A DNA stretch of 64,000 nucleotides, taken from NCBI GenBank assembly GCA_016794345.1, contig JAEUKE010000258.1:1-64000 (forward strand). The letters run 5' to 3'. Below the pieces are notes generated by a model. That model did not search any database and was not told where the DNA came from. It saw only the letters and a program-made list of their open reading frames with translations. How positions within the stretch are numbered: the stretch's first letter is position 1; each line of letters starts with the position of its first letter. Below are positions 15,849 through 24,355 of this stretch, one piece after another. Made by a program: the position numbers and the translations under genes. The stretch is from Myxococcales bacterium. Its GTDB lineage: Bacteria > Myxococcota_A > Polyangia > Polyangiales > Polyangiaceae.

Positions 15849-17032
15849 GCGCCCTCGCCGCGAAGCCAGCCCCCGAGCTCATGGGGCACGTTCGTCGGAT
15901 CACCGGCTGGGCCTGGGCGCGCGTCGTGTGTCAGCCAGAAGAGCGCCCGCTTCACCTTCCCGCGCTCGGCGTCGCGACACAACGCCGCAAACGCCTTCGC
16001 CGTGTACGTCGTCTCGAGCGCGAGGCCCGCGTCGCTCGCCCGATCGACCGCGCGCTTCGCGCGCGCGGTGGGGAGCGCGTAGCCACGCCCGAGCTCCGCG
16101 CCGTCGATCTCCACCCCGGCGTCCACCTCGGGGAAGGTCTCGTCGTACGAGCGGAGGAGCGCCGCGGTGCTCGCGATCGCCTCGCGCACGTGGGCTTCGC
16201 TCGAGGTGGTCGGGCTCGACGCGCGCACGCCCACGACGCGGCAATCGAGGCCGGCCGCTCGGAGGCCGAGCGCGAGCCCAACGGCGCTCCCGTTCGTCCC
16301 GAGCGGGATGTAGACGCGCTCGGGCGGCTCGGCGCCGCTCGACGCGAGCTGGGCCGCGAGCTCGAAGCCGGCCGCCACGAAGCCCACGTTGGCGAGCGGG
16401 GACGTCCCCCCGACTGGAATGACAAATGTGTCGCCTTCACGCTCGAGCTCGGCCGCGCGGCCCAGCGCCGACTTCATCGAGGGGGCGAGCGAGGCGCGCG
16501 CCCCCGAGAGGAGCGTGCGCCGCAGCGTCTCTCGAACGTGCGCGGACGGCGGCTCCGGCAGGAGCAACAGCTCCACCTCGAGCCCGCGGGCGCGGCCGTG
16601 AACCGCCGTCGCGAGCGCGTGGTGCGAGCCCACGCTCCCGAAGGTGACGAGCCGCTTCGCGCCCAGGCGCTCCGCCTCCGCGAGCACCGTCTCGAGCTTG
16701 CGGACCTTCCCGCCGCCGTAAGCAGGGTTCGCGAGGTCGTCGCGTTTGATCACGAGGGACTCGAGGCCGAGCTGAGCCTCGAGGGCAGACGAGCGCTCGA
16801 TGGGCGTCGGACCGCTGGTGAGCTCGACGCGTGGGATCACGGAGAGGCGCGGGTGCGCGCTGAGCATCGCGGGGACGACCGGCGCGTCGTCTCGTCGGGC
16901 CGCCGGCTCGGGCGCGACAGACGATCCCGCCGGGCGCGCGCGGCGTGCGGTCGCTCGAGGCGCGCGCAGCGTCTCGTCGGGGAGCGCGCAGCCGGCGAGG
17001 GCGAGCGCGAGGAAGCTCCGTCGACCTACCAT
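15845..17032 (-). CDS. PLP-dependent D-cysteine desulfhydrase/ACC-deaminase-family protein with Tat-like lipoprotein signal
   Basis: A 395-residue fold-type II PLP enzyme. After the N-terminus MVGRRSFLALALAGC (twin arginine, then lipobox LAGC with Cys15) and a Pro/Ala linker comes the catalytic domain: PTPIERSSAL, VIKRDDLANPAYGGGKVRKLE (PLP lysine in GGGKVRK), FGSVGSHHALATA and IPLGTNGSAVGLALGL. Relatives remove sulfide and ammonia from D-cysteine or open 1-aminocyclopropane-carboxylate. The signal suggests export of a folded, cofactor-loaded enzyme by Tat and lipid anchoring. The start at 17032 is favoured over 17077 because the signal is then at the N-terminus. Confidence 0.83.
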   Translation of the reverse strand: MVGRRSFLALALAGCALPDETLRAPRATARRARPAGSSVAPEPAARRDDAPVVPAMLSAHPRLSVIPRVELTSGPTPIERSSALEAQLGLESLVIKRDDLANPAYGGGKVRKLETVLAEAERLGAKRLVTFGSVGSHHALATAVHGRARGLEVELLLLPEPPSAHVRETLRRTLLSGARASLAPSMKSALGRAAELEREGDTFVIPVGGTSPLANVGFVAAGFELAAQLASSGAEPPERVYIPLGTNGSAVGLALGLRAAGLDCRVVGVRASSPTTSSEAHVREAIASTAALLRSYDETFPEVDAGVEIDGAELGRGYALPTARAKRAVDRASDAGLALETTYTAKAFAALCRDAERGKVKRALFWLTHDARPGPAGDPTNVPHELGGWLRGEGA

Positions 17033-17090
17033 GCCCCCACGACAACGCGCTCGCCCGGGTCCTCTGTTCCGTGCCATAGACTAATCCAGG

Positions 17091-18059
17091 TTGCCGCTCA
17101 CCCTGGACCTCTTCCCCCCGACGTTCTTGCGCGTCTTCGCCGCGCTCTTCGGGCTCCTGTGGGGCAGCTTCCTCAACGTCGTCATCTACCGCGTCCCCAA
17201 GGGGATGAGCGTCGTTCGCCCCGCCTCCCATTGCCCCGCTTGTGGGGCGCCGGTGCGGGCCTGGCAGAACGTGCCGGTCTTTTCGTACGTGCTGCTGCGC
17301 GGCAAGGCGGGCTGCTGCGGCGCGCGGCTCTCGCCCCGCTACCCGCTCGTCGAGCTGATCGGCGGCGTGGTCTCGGTCGCCATCGTCGAGCTCCTCATTT
17401 TGCCCATGCCGGACACCACGACGACGCTGGCCCACGCAGGCGCGGTCTACGCCTCGAGCTTCGCGCTCGCGATGGGCCTCATCGCCACGGCCTTCATCGA
17501 CCTCGAGCACATGGTCGTCCTGCCGGACAAGGCGAACTTCGTAGGCGCCGTCCTGGGCGTCGCCACGTGCTCGCTCCGCGGGCTCTCGTGGCTCGACGGG
17601 CTCATCGGCGCGGCCGTCGGGCTCGGCATCGTGCTTGGCATCAACGGCCTCTACAAGGTCGTCCGCGGCCGGACCGGCATGGCCTCCGGGGACGCGGTGC
17701 TGCTCGGCGTCGTGGGCGCCTGGTTCGGCTGGCAAGGCGCGCTCTTCGGTCTCATGGCCGGCGCCGTCCAGGGCGTCATCGTCATCGTCCTCGTGCGCCT
17801 CTTCGGCGGCGCGGTCACCGAGCCGGAAGCGGTGAAGCGGGAGCGCGAGGAGATCCTCGCCGAGATCGAGAAGCTCGATCCGGAGGAGCGCGAGCTCGCG
17901 CTCGAGGAGTGGCGAAAGGAAGACGAGCTGGCCGACGAGCCGGGGGAGGGCATGCAGGCGGCGCTGGCGTTCGGCCCCTTCATCGCCCTCGCCGGGCTCG
18001 AGCTGCTCCTGTTCGGAAAGTTCCTGGAGGACGTGGTGTTCCTATGGCAGCTCGGCTGA
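17091..18059 (+). CDS. pilD: Prepilin peptidase / type IV leader peptidase (PilD family)
   Basis: A 322-residue polytopic membrane protease of family A24. GSFLNVVIYRVP marks the first helix. Two pairs of cysteines (CPACG and GCC) form the zinc-binding cytoplasmic loop. The catalytic aspartates are in AFIDLEHMVVLPD and in MASGDAVLLG (GxGD variant). It processes type IV pilin and type II secretion pseudopilins. The start appears to be TTG at 17091; no ATG or GTG precedes the conserved first helix. A charged loop of about 50 residues (EREEILAEIEKLDPEEREL) before the last helix is an unusual insertion. Confidence 0.92.
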   Translation: MPLTLDLFPPTFLRVFAALFGLLWGSFLNVVIYRVPKGMSVVRPASHCPACGAPVRAWQNVPVFSYVLLRGKAGCCGARLSPRYPLVELIGGVVSVAIVELLILPMPDTTTTLAHAGAVYASSFALAMGLIATAFIDLEHMVVLPDKANFVGAVLGVATCSLRGLSWLDGLIGAAVGLGIVLGINGLYKVVRGRTGMASGDAVLLGVVGAWFGWQGALFGLMAGAVQGVIVIVLVRLFGGAVTEPEAVKREREEILAEIEKLDPEERELALEEWRKEDELADEPGEGMQAALAFGPFIALAGLELLLFGKFLEDVVFLWQLG

Positions 18060-18442
18060 TCATGGGGCTACTCTTCGCGCGAATGTTGGCCGGGTGCGCT
18101 CCGCCGCTGCCCACGCCGCCTTCGGGCGCCCACGAAGGAGAGATCCCCGTGGCCGTGCCCTACCCGCCCCCCGCAGCCCACGTCGACATCGTCCCCGATC
18201 CCCCCGCCTCGATGAAGAACCCCGCCTGGGTCGACGGACAGTGGCTGTGGCTCGGGCGCCGCTGGTGGTGGGAAGGCGGGCGGTGGGTCGATCTGAAGGC
18301 TGGTGAGGTCTACGCCGGACCGCGTGTGTACCGGCGCACGGACGGCCAGCTCGTCTGGTTCAAGGGCGTCATCAAGAGCCCCGCCCCCTTGGCCCCCGCC
18401 GCGAGCTCGGCACCGAGCCCGCAGGAGACCGTTCGACAATGA
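18044..18442 (+). CDS. Small lipoprotein with Trp-rich YXWXGXW-like repeat
   Basis: A 132-residue protein with signal sequence MAARLIMGLLFARMLAGC (lipobox LAGC, Cys18) and a Pro-rich linker. One Trp-rich block follows (WVDGQWLWLGRRWWWEGGRWVDL), resembling the YXWXGGYW repeats found in many bacterial outer-membrane lipoproteins. It overlaps the pilD 3' end by 16 bp and the next gene by ATGA, implying translational coupling in one operon. Function unknown. An internal ATG at 18062 is a weaker start candidate. Confidence 0.75.
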   Translation: MAARLIMGLLFARMLAGCAPPLPTPPSGAHEGEIPVAVPYPPPAAHVDIVPDPPASMKNPAWVDGQWLWLGRRWWWEGGRWVDLKAGEVYAGPRVYRRTDGQLVWFKGVIKSPAPLAPAASSAPSPQETVRQ

Positions 18443-19179
18443 TGCTCTCGTGGACCTTCGCGGCGAGCCTTCTCGACGAGATCGCCCGCCTCCTTCGGGC
18501 GATGGAAAAGCACCGCTACCTCCGCGAGGTCGATCATCGGCTGCACTTCTCCGTCGACGTGGCGATGAACGACAAGCCCAGCTTCGCGGCACACGCCTCG
18601 AAGTTCGCGGCGCTCTGCAAGCGCGAGCCGGAGCTCGACAGGCGCTCGCGCGATCCGAGGCTGTGGCGCTCCGCCACGGTCGAAGAGATCATCGAGGTCC
18701 TCACCGCGTTCTGGGGCCCGAGCGACGCAGCGGAGCCTCGACGCGAGCGGCTGCTCGACACCTTCAAAGACGTGGGCCTCGAGATCCCCGAGCACCTGCC
18801 GTTCGAGAGCGACCCCGAGCGCCCGCCGTTCCCGGAGCTCATCCTGCTCGACTGGTCGCTCATCGCCGTCGACCAGCTCGATCCCGAGAAACACGCCGGC
18901 GCGCTCGCTGCGCTCGAGGGCGAGCCGGACGAGTACAAGCCCTCGGAGCCGGTCTACCAGGAGGGTCCTGCGATCTCGATCGTCGAGCTCTGCGACGGCG
19001 CTCCGTTCGGCATCCTCGCGGAGGACTTCTCGCTCTGGTCCGAGGGCCCTTACGCCTACGCGGACTACGTCTTCCGCGGCGTGAGCAAGGCCGCCAAGCT
19101 GGAGGACCCGCCCATCGGCCTCCGCGACGAAGCGCCCGAGCAGGAAGCGCCGGCCCCCGCCGGCGCCGAATACGAGTAG
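18439..19179 (+). CDS. Hypothetical soluble protein, operon partner of pilD
   Basis: A 246-residue acidic protein without signal peptide or membrane helix. An N-terminal helix (LLDEIARLLRAMEKHRYLREV) is followed by a mixed alpha/beta region ending in EYE. It overlaps the lipoprotein gene by ATGA and is the last of the three-gene pilD run. No family or motif was recognised, so no function is proposed. Confidence 0.75.
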   Translation: MMLSWTFAASLLDEIARLLRAMEKHRYLREVDHRLHFSVDVAMNDKPSFAAHASKFAALCKREPELDRRSRDPRLWRSATVEEIIEVLTAFWGPSDAAEPRRERLLDTFKDVGLEIPEHLPFESDPERPPFPELILLDWSLIAVDQLDPEKHAGALAALEGEPDEYKPSEPVYQEGPAISIVELCDGAPFGILAEDFSLWSEGPYAYADYVFRGVSKAAKLEDPPIGLRDEAPEQEAPAPAGAEYE

Positions 19180-19200
19180 TCCATGAGGGGCGGAGCCGGC

Positions 19201-19225
19201 GAAACGGCCGCCCGCGAGCGCCGTA
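19201..19225 (+). promoter_or_regulatory. Possible ECF-sigma promoter (autoregulation)
   Basis: GAAAC (19201-19205) and CGTA (19222-19225) are 16 bp apart, matching the AAC/CGT pattern typical of ECF sigma promoters. It sits about 100 bp upstream of an ECF sigma gene, where self-controlled promoters are commonly found. The elements are short and the DNA is GC-rich, so chance is a real possibility. Confidence 0.35.
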
Positions 19226-19325
19226 CACTCTCTGTCGCCTCGTGCTCGTCCCATCTCCGGCTCTTTTGTTCTCGTTCGACGCCCCTGCGCTCGAGGTGCC
19301 ACCTCGCTTCGCGGCCCGGTGGCCC

Positions 19326-19913
19326 ATGAGCCAACCGGACCCGGGGGACCTCGCGATGAGCCGCTACGCGGACGGGGAAGACGCAGCCTTCTCCGACGTC
19401 TATCGCGCCGTCGCTGCCCGCCTGCGCAGCTTCCTCGTTCGGCTCGTCCGGTCCGAGGCCCTGGCCGACGACCTACTTCAAGAGACGCTCCTGCGCATGC
19501 ACCGCGCTCGCGGCTCGTTTGCGCGCGGCGCCAGGCTCCTGCCTTGGTGTTACGCGATCGCTCGCAACGTCCACGTCGATCACCTCCGCCACCGTCCGTC
19601 GCAGCGCGAGCGACCGGCCGAAGACGAGGACGTGTTCGAGGCCGCCGCGGGGCCCGAAGCCGACGGCGAGGCGGTCGCGACCGCAGCGCAGATGGCGGAG
19701 ATCGTGGAACGAACGCTCGCCCGCATCCCACCCAACCAGCGCGAAGCGTTCGTCCTGCTCCGGTACGAGGGGCTCAGCGTGGCAGACGCCGCGGCCATCC
19801 TCGGCACCACCGAGGGAGCAGTGAAGCTCAGGGCCTTCCACGCCTACGAGACGCTCCGAGAGGCGCTCGGAACAGAGAAGCGTCGGCCCGACGCTCGGAA
19901 GGGGAGCCGATGA
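19326..19913 (+). CDS. ECF-type RNA polymerase sigma factor
   Basis: A 195-residue sigma70-family protein. Region 2 (about 25-92: RLRSFLVRLVRSEALADDLLQETLLRMHRAR, then LPWCYAIARNVHVDHLR) and region 4 (about 130-180: RIPPNQREAFVLLRYEGLSVADAAAILGTTEGAVKLRAFHAYETLR) are complete, with an acidic linker between. ATG 19326 starts directly before the conserved region. The following gene overlaps by ATGA and encodes a six-helix NrsF-like membrane protein, the expected anti-sigma partner. Confidence 0.9.
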   Translation: MSQPDPGDLAMSRYADGEDAAFSDVYRAVAARLRSFLVRLVRSEALADDLLQETLLRMHRARGSFARGARLLPWCYAIARNVHVDHLRHRPSQRERPAEDEDVFEAAAGPEADGEAVATAAQMAEIVERTLARIPPNQREAFVLLRYEGLSVADAAAILGTTEGAVKLRAFHAYETLREALGTEKRRPDARKGSR

Positions 19914-20605
19914 CACCGGACGCTTTCGACCCGGCGGAGCTCGCGTCGATCCCCGATTTGCCCGGGGCGCGCATGCCCGGAGCGGAGCCGAGCTGGGCGC
20001 CCCCTCCCCCGCCGCGACCCGAAGATCGGGGACCAACCCGCGCGGCCGTCACCTACCGCCGGCGCGTCGCCTTCGTCGCGAGCCTCGCGTGGCTCGCGTT
20101 GCTCCTGCTCCTTCTCGGGCTTCGGCACGATCTCTCCTTCAGCCCGGTCGTCCTCGTTCACGTCGGCCTGCCCGCTCTCCTCGGGGCCGCGGCGCTCTTC
20201 GCCGCGCTGAGCCCCGGCCCGGCAGGGCTGGGCCCGAGCGCGCGCACGACGCTGGCGCTCGCGCTGGGCGCGCCGCTCGCCTTTGCGATCTCGGCCGTGC
20301 TCTTCCCGCGCTTCGAAGACGGTCACCGCTTCGCAGCGGCCTTCTTCTGCGGCGACTTCGGCCTCTTGCTCGGCGCGCTCCCGCTCGCCACCCTCGCCTG
20401 GGCGCAGCGCCGGACGTGCGCCGCGGCCGCGCCCTGGCGCAGCGCGCTCATCGGCGTCTCCATGGGCCTCGTGGGCGCCGCCACGCTCGGGATGCACTGC
20501 GCCAACGGGGATGGGCTGCACGTCGCGCTCGGCCACGGTTGGCCCGTGGTGGTCCTCGGAACCGCTGGGTTCGTGCTGGTCGGCCGCGTCACGCGCGTGC
20601 GCTGA
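19910..20605 (+). CDS. NrsF/DUF1109-like membrane anti-sigma factor
   Basis: A 231-residue protein with a cytosolic Pro-rich N-terminus of about 45 residues followed by six hydrophobic helices. The last part, GMHCANGDGLHVALGHGWPVVVLGTAGFVLVGR, matches the conserved C-terminal His/Cys pattern of DUF1109/NrsF proteins, which hold an ECF sigma factor at the membrane until a stress releases it. ATGA overlap with the sigma gene supports stoichiometric synthesis. The inducing stress is unknown; NrsF of Caulobacter responds to oxidative or metal stress. Confidence 0.75.
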   Translation: MTPDAFDPAELASIPDLPGARMPGAEPSWAPPPPPRPEDRGPTRAAVTYRRRVAFVASLAWLALLLLLLGLRHDLSFSPVVLVHVGLPALLGAAALFAALSPGPAGLGPSARTTLALALGAPLAFAISAVLFPRFEDGHRFAAAFFCGDFGLLLGALPLATLAWAQRRTCAAAAPWRSALIGVSMGLVGAATLGMHCANGDGLHVALGHGWPVVVLGTAGFVLVGRVTRVR

Positions 20606-20606
20606 G

Positions 20607-20741
20607 CTTTCGTACGAGCTGATGAAGCGGGGCCTCAGCGGCGAAGAGGTCGTCCGCGGGCTCAACGAGCTCGAGGCAGCGATCAAGAAGCGGCGGGCCG
20701 AGGTCCGCTGGATCTTCGCGGAGCCCGACCTCGAGGCGTAG
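20607..20741 (+). pseudogene. C-terminal remnant of a cation-diffusion-facilitator-type transporter
   Basis: An open stretch reading ELSYELMKRGLSG, then EEVVRGLNELEAAIKKR and EVRWIFAEPDLEA before the stop. This resembles the extreme C-terminus of CDF metal-transporter relatives (alternating NALExxI and VRWxFxEPD). Nothing upstream encodes the membrane part: the preceding 700 bp belong to the anti-sigma gene in another frame. An ATG at 20622 could give a 39-residue peptide. The family match is from memory, so a real small protein is possible. Confidence 0.4.
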
Positions 20742-20756
20742 CGACGGGCGGGGCGC

Positions 20757-21824
20757 CTACTTCGAGCAGTCCGCCCGCCGGTACTCCACGCCGGTCTCGG
20801 TCCGCAGCGCGTAGATGACACCACCGTCAGGCTCAACGGCGAAGTCCCGGAAGCTCTCCTCGGGCATGTCGTTGGCAGGGACGGTGACCGCGCCCTCCAC
20901 CTCACCGCTCGTCGGGTCCATGCAGACGATGAGCACCTCGGTGCTCGGCTCGTCGACGACGAGCTCCGCGCCCAGGTAGATCGTGCCGCTGTCGTCCGTC
21001 TCGAGGAGCACGAGCGCCTGGATGGGCGATCCCATCGTGAGCTGCCGGGTGAACCGGTGCTCCTCCGAAGGGCGGTCGCTCACGGCCACGTACGCGCGAC
21101 CATCCCCCGCGCTCACGATCCCCGCCTTCACGTAGAACGTGCCGTCGCGGCTTGGGCGGCCCGGGATCTCCTTGCGAGGCGAGGCCGGCTCCCCGCTCGT
21201 GCTGCCCAGGAGCACCAGCGGACCGTGTTCGCTCTCGGCGTAGACGTCGGTGCCGTCGACGAAGATCCCGGTCACGTGGCCCGCGGTCTCGATGCCCTCT
21301 CCGGCGAGAGGCAAGCTCCCCACGAAGGCACCGGATTGATCATGAAGTGCAACTTGTTCACTTCGAAAGCGGTCCAGGATGGCGACCGATCCGTCGGCTG
21401 CGACAGCAATATCCTGTGAAGTTTCATGTGCGATAACAAGCGCTTGTTCCTCACTTCCGTCGCCGGAGTAGCGCACCACGCGGCCGTTAATCTGGTCGAG
21501 GACCCACGTCCGCCCGCGCTCGTCGACCGTGAAGCTCATGGGCCCGGACGGGCTCGCCTCGTCCGGACGGTCGCGGCCCAGGGCGCCGTGACCGCTCCCC
21601 CAAACCGCGGTGAAAACCGTGGCCACCTTCGCGCCATGCCGCTTGCTCGAGGCCTCCCGCCTCGTCTCGGCCAGGTCGATCGTCTTGGACCTGTCACCCT
21701 CCCGAGGCTGGGCCGAAGCGACGGGAGCCGCGCTCGAGGTCGAGGCTGAATGACGCGCGATCCAGGCGAAGAGGAGCACCAACACGACAGCGGCTGACAT
21801 GAACACGAGAGGGCGCTTCGTCAT
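20757..21824 (-). CDS. Membrane-anchored beta-propeller-like protein
   Basis: A 355-residue protein. An N-terminal hydrophobic segment (LVFMSAAVVLVLLFAWIA) serves as anchor or signal, and the rest is rich in short repeats of the NHL/propeller type (FTVDERGRTWVLDQINGRVVRYSGDG, IAVAADGSVAILDRF, FAVEPDGGVIYALRTETG). The start at 21824 puts the hydrophobic segment at the N-terminus; a longer frame to 21881 exists. Function unknown; probably a periplasmic or surface binding protein. Confidence 0.75.
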   Translation of the reverse strand: MTKRPLVFMSAAVVLVLLFAWIARHSASTSSAAPVASAQPREGDRSKTIDLAETRREASSKRHGAKVATVFTAVWGSGHGALGRDRPDEASPSGPMSFTVDERGRTWVLDQINGRVVRYSGDGSEEQALVIAHETSQDIAVAADGSVAILDRFRSEQVALHDQSGAFVGSLPLAGEGIETAGHVTGIFVDGTDVYAESEHGPLVLLGSTSGEPASPRKEIPGRPSRDGTFYVKAGIVSAGDGRAYVAVSDRPSEEHRFTRQLTMGSPIQALVLLETDDSGTIYLGAELVVDEPSTEVLIVCMDPTSGEVEGAVTVPANDMPEESFRDFAVEPDGGVIYALRTETGVEYRRADCSK

Positions 21825-21883
21825 GGCTGGTCGTCTCCGCGAATCCTCAAGCAGTTGGTACGGACGTTGGAAGGAGTGCAAGA

Positions 21884-22753
21884 ATGATGACGCTCCTTCG
21901 CAAGCTCGCCCCGCTCGCGCTGTCGATGATGACGGCGATCGCCTGTGCTCCGCCCAGCGGCGAGCCGGAGAGTAGCGCGGTCGAGGGCAGCGAAGAGACG
22001 GAGACGTCGGCGGACGCCCTCACCGGGTCGGTTGCCGTCGGAGCGACGCTCCAGACGACGGCCGGCCTCAACTTCCGGAGCGGCCCCTCGACGTCGAAGA
22101 GCGTGAAGTACGTCCTGCCCGAGGGCGCCACGGTGACCGTGCAGCAGTCGAGCCCGCAGAACGGCTTCTACAAGGTCAAACATGACGGTTCTGTCGGCTG
22201 GGCGCACGGCAACTACCTCAAGGTGATCGACGACGGCTCCTCGAGCGACCCCGGCGACTCGGACCCGCCGAGCTCGAGCCCGCGCGACCTCGCCATCTCG
22301 CGCGCGAAGTCGGGCGTGGGCTTCTCCTACTGGTGGGGACACGGCCGCTTCCGCCCCGAAGGCCCGACGTCGTCGAACAAGGGGTCGTGCTCGGGAACCT
22401 GCCCGAACTGCTCGCACTCGGGCTCCTACGGTGGCGACTGCTCGGGCTTCGCAGCCAAGGTCTGGCAGGTCCCCTCGAGCAACACCGACCTCACGGACGA
22501 CGAGCACCCTTACTCGACGGCGGACTTCCACAGCTCCAGCAGCCAGTGGTCGACCGTCTCGCGCAGCAACCTGCAGAAGGCGGACGCGCTCGTCTACCGC
22601 AGCGGCGGCGCGGGTCACATCTTCGTCTACGAGAAGGGCGACGGCTGGGGCTCGATGTACGCGTACGAGTGCAAGGGCTGCTCGGCCGGCTGCATCCAGG
22701 GCTACCGAACGGCGTCGTCCTCCTACAAGGGCATCCGCCGAGCCGGCTGGTGA
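21884..22753 (+). CDS. Lipoprotein with SH3b and NlpC/P60-like cysteine peptidase domains
   Basis: A 289-residue protein. Lipoprotein signal ends at TAIAC; an acidic linker follows. The bacterial SH3 domain is at about 55-117 (GLNFRSGPSTSKSVKYVLPEGATVTV, GWAHGNYLKV). The NlpC/P60-like domain at about 135-289 has catalytic Cys in GGDCSGF and His in GAGHIFVYEK. Several further Cys pairs (CSGTCPNCS, CKGCSAGC) suggest disulfides. Such enzymes cut peptidoglycan stem peptides. AAGGAG lies eight bases before the ATG. It is divergent from the propeller gene across 59 bp. Confidence 0.85.
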   Translation: MMTLLRKLAPLALSMMTAIACAPPSGEPESSAVEGSEETETSADALTGSVAVGATLQTTAGLNFRSGPSTSKSVKYVLPEGATVTVQQSSPQNGFYKVKHDGSVGWAHGNYLKVIDDGSSSDPGDSDPPSSSPRDLAISRAKSGVGFSYWWGHGRFRPEGPTSSNKGSCSGTCPNCSHSGSYGGDCSGFAAKVWQVPSSNTDLTDDEHPYSTADFHSSSSQWSTVSRSNLQKADALVYRSGGAGHIFVYEKGDGWGSMYAYECKGCSAGCIQGYRTASSSYKGIRRAGW

Positions 22754-22756
22754 TGG

Positions 22757-23488
22757 TCACGGCGATCGAGTGACTGCGTCGCGGCGTGGTCGGAAGGTGA
22801 GCGGAACGTTCACCTTCCGTGTTCGTTCGGGGAACGGGAACTCCAGCCCGTAGAGCCGCCTCACGACGCAGCGGCGAAGGTCCTCCGAGCCGCCTTCATC
22901 GGCGCGAGCGTAGGAAACGACCCCGTTCCGAGCGACGACGAGCTGGACAGTCAGCGATAGCTCGAGGTCGGAAGCGGCCTTGAGCGTCGCGCGGTAACAG
23001 GCCTCGATCTCAGGCAGCTCACGCTGGACGATGCTCTCGTCGTTCGTCTGGCTCTCCGACTCGGGGCTCCGCTGCGCGGCGCACGTCCCGTCGCTGCACA
23101 CCGGACGAATCGCGAGGCCCATGTCCGGGCAGTGTCCCGGCCGCACCCGGTAAGGCCCGTTCCGCAGCCTGTACACGACCTCGGCCTCGGCGAGCTCGCG
23201 CGAGACCGAGAGCCCCGGCGGGCAGAGCTCCGCCTGCTGGAAGTGATCCACGACGACGCAGTCGTCATCCACCTTGCAGCTGCCCTCGCCGCCCGCCCAA
23301 TCGGTCACTCGCTCGAGGATGACGACCGGGCCGGCGGGAGCCTGGGCCGCGGCGGAGAGCGGTCGGGGCTTCGGCGTCCAGCGCTCCTCGAGAGGGCTCG
23401 GGCCGGCCACGCGAGGTCGAATCGTCTCGCTCGGACCACAGGCGAGGGACGCCGCCGACGCGACCAGGAGCGCGATCTCTGCTCGCAC
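22757..23488 (-). CDS. Lipoprotein with AgmX/PglI-type C-terminal domain
   Basis: A 243-residue protein with a GTG start and a lipoprotein signal ending SLAC. The middle has several Cys (GSCKVDDDCVVVDHF, GHCPDMGLAIRPVCSDGTCAA). The C-terminal 90 residues (IEACYRATLKAASDLELSLTVQ ... LRRCVVRRLYGLEFP) match the TonB-like AgmX/PglI C-terminal fold common in myxobacterial gliding-motility proteins. It converges on the NlpC/P60 gene with a three-base gap. The specific role is unknown. Confidence 0.78.
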   Translation of the reverse strand: MRAEIALLVASAASLACGPSETIRPRVAGPSPLEERWTPKPRPLSAAAQAPAGPVVILERVTDWAGGEGSCKVDDDCVVVDHFQQAELCPPGLSVSRELAEAEVVYRLRNGPYRVRPGHCPDMGLAIRPVCSDGTCAAQRSPESESQTNDESIVQRELPEIEACYRATLKAASDLELSLTVQLVVARNGVVSYARADEGGSEDLRRCVVRRLYGLEFPFPERTRKVNVPLTFRPRRDAVTRSP

Positions 23489-23582
23489 GAGCCTATCTGA
23501 GACGATCGCCCGGCGTTGCGCTAGGACAACTTCCTGTTGATTCGCTTTACTCGCGGGTGACCATCGGTAAGGTTCCGCGCCC

Positions 23583-24308
23583 ATGAAGACGACAATCTCG
23601 ATCCTCGGCCTCGCGCTCGCCCTCGGCACCTTCGGTTGCTCGGATCCGGCGGCGGACGCCCCCAAAGCAACCGTCGGCAGCGCGAAGCCGGTCTCGAGCG
23701 CGAAGCCCGCGGCGAGCGCCAAGCCCGCCGCCTCCGCCGCGGCGAGCGCCACGGCCGCCGCCACCGGCGACGCGAAGCCGGCCGACACGGCCGCCCCGAG
23801 CACGCCGCCCGCCGGCGCGCTCTCCCTCGCCCCCGGCGACAGCAAGATCGAGTTCACCGGCGCGAAGGTCACCGGCAAACACGAAGGCGTCTTCGAGAAG
23901 TTCACCGGCTGGATCGCCCTCGAAGGCGACAAGCCGGAAGCCAGCAAGGTCTTCGTCGAGATCGACATGTCGACCGCCAAGACCGACTCGGAGAAGCTCG
24001 ACGGCCACCTGAAGAGCAAAGACTTCTTCGAGGTGGAGACCTACCCGAAGGCCACGTTCACCTCGACCGAGATCAAGGCGGGCGGCGACGGCGGCGCGAC
24101 GCACACGATCACCGGCAACCTGAACCTGCACGGCGTCGAGAAGAGCGTGAGCTTCCCCGCGAAGATCACCGTCGCCAAGGACAAGGTCACGGCCGAGGCG
24201 AAGTTCTCGATCAACCGCAAGGACTTCAACATCGTCTACGCCGGCAAGGCGGACGACCTCATCAAAGACGACGTGCTCATCAAGCTGACGATCTCCGCGA
24301 AGCGCTGA
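23583..24308 (+). CDS. YceI-family lipoprotein
   Basis: A 241-residue protein. Signal peptide and lipobox end at TFGC (Cys19), then a linker of Ala/Ser/Lys repeats (SAKPAAS) to residue 78. The YceI lipocalin-like barrel follows (SKIEFTGAKVTGKHEGVFEKFTGWI, DGHLKSKDFFEVETYPKATFTST, ITGNLNLHGVEKSVSFP). YceI proteins bind polyisoprenoid or amphipathic ligands in the periplasm. The ligand here is unknown, although the carotenoid and isoprenoid genes in this window make an isoprenoid plausible. Confidence 0.9.
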   Translation: MKTTISILGLALALGTFGCSDPAADAPKATVGSAKPVSSAKPAASAKPAASAAASATAAATGDAKPADTAAPSTPPAGALSLAPGDSKIEFTGAKVTGKHEGVFEKFTGWIALEGDKPEASKVFVEIDMSTAKTDSEKLDGHLKSKDFFEVETYPKATFTSTEIKAGGDGGATHTITGNLNLHGVEKSVSFPAKITVAKDKVTAEAKFSINRKDFNIVYAGKADDLIKDDVLIKLTISAKR

Positions 24309-24322
24309 GAGCGAGAGCGCGA

Positions 24323-24355
24323 GCTGTGCCTTGAGCGCGAAGCTCAGGGCACAGC
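24323..24355. terminator. Long hairpin between convergent genes
   Basis: A 14-bp stem with one G-U pair (GCTGTGCCTTGAGC against GCTCAGGGCACAGC) and a 5-base loop. It begins 15 bases after the yceI stop and includes the stop codon of the opposing gene. No T-tract follows on either side, so it is a hairpin that could slow or end transcription in both directions rather than a textbook terminator. Confidence 0.5.
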
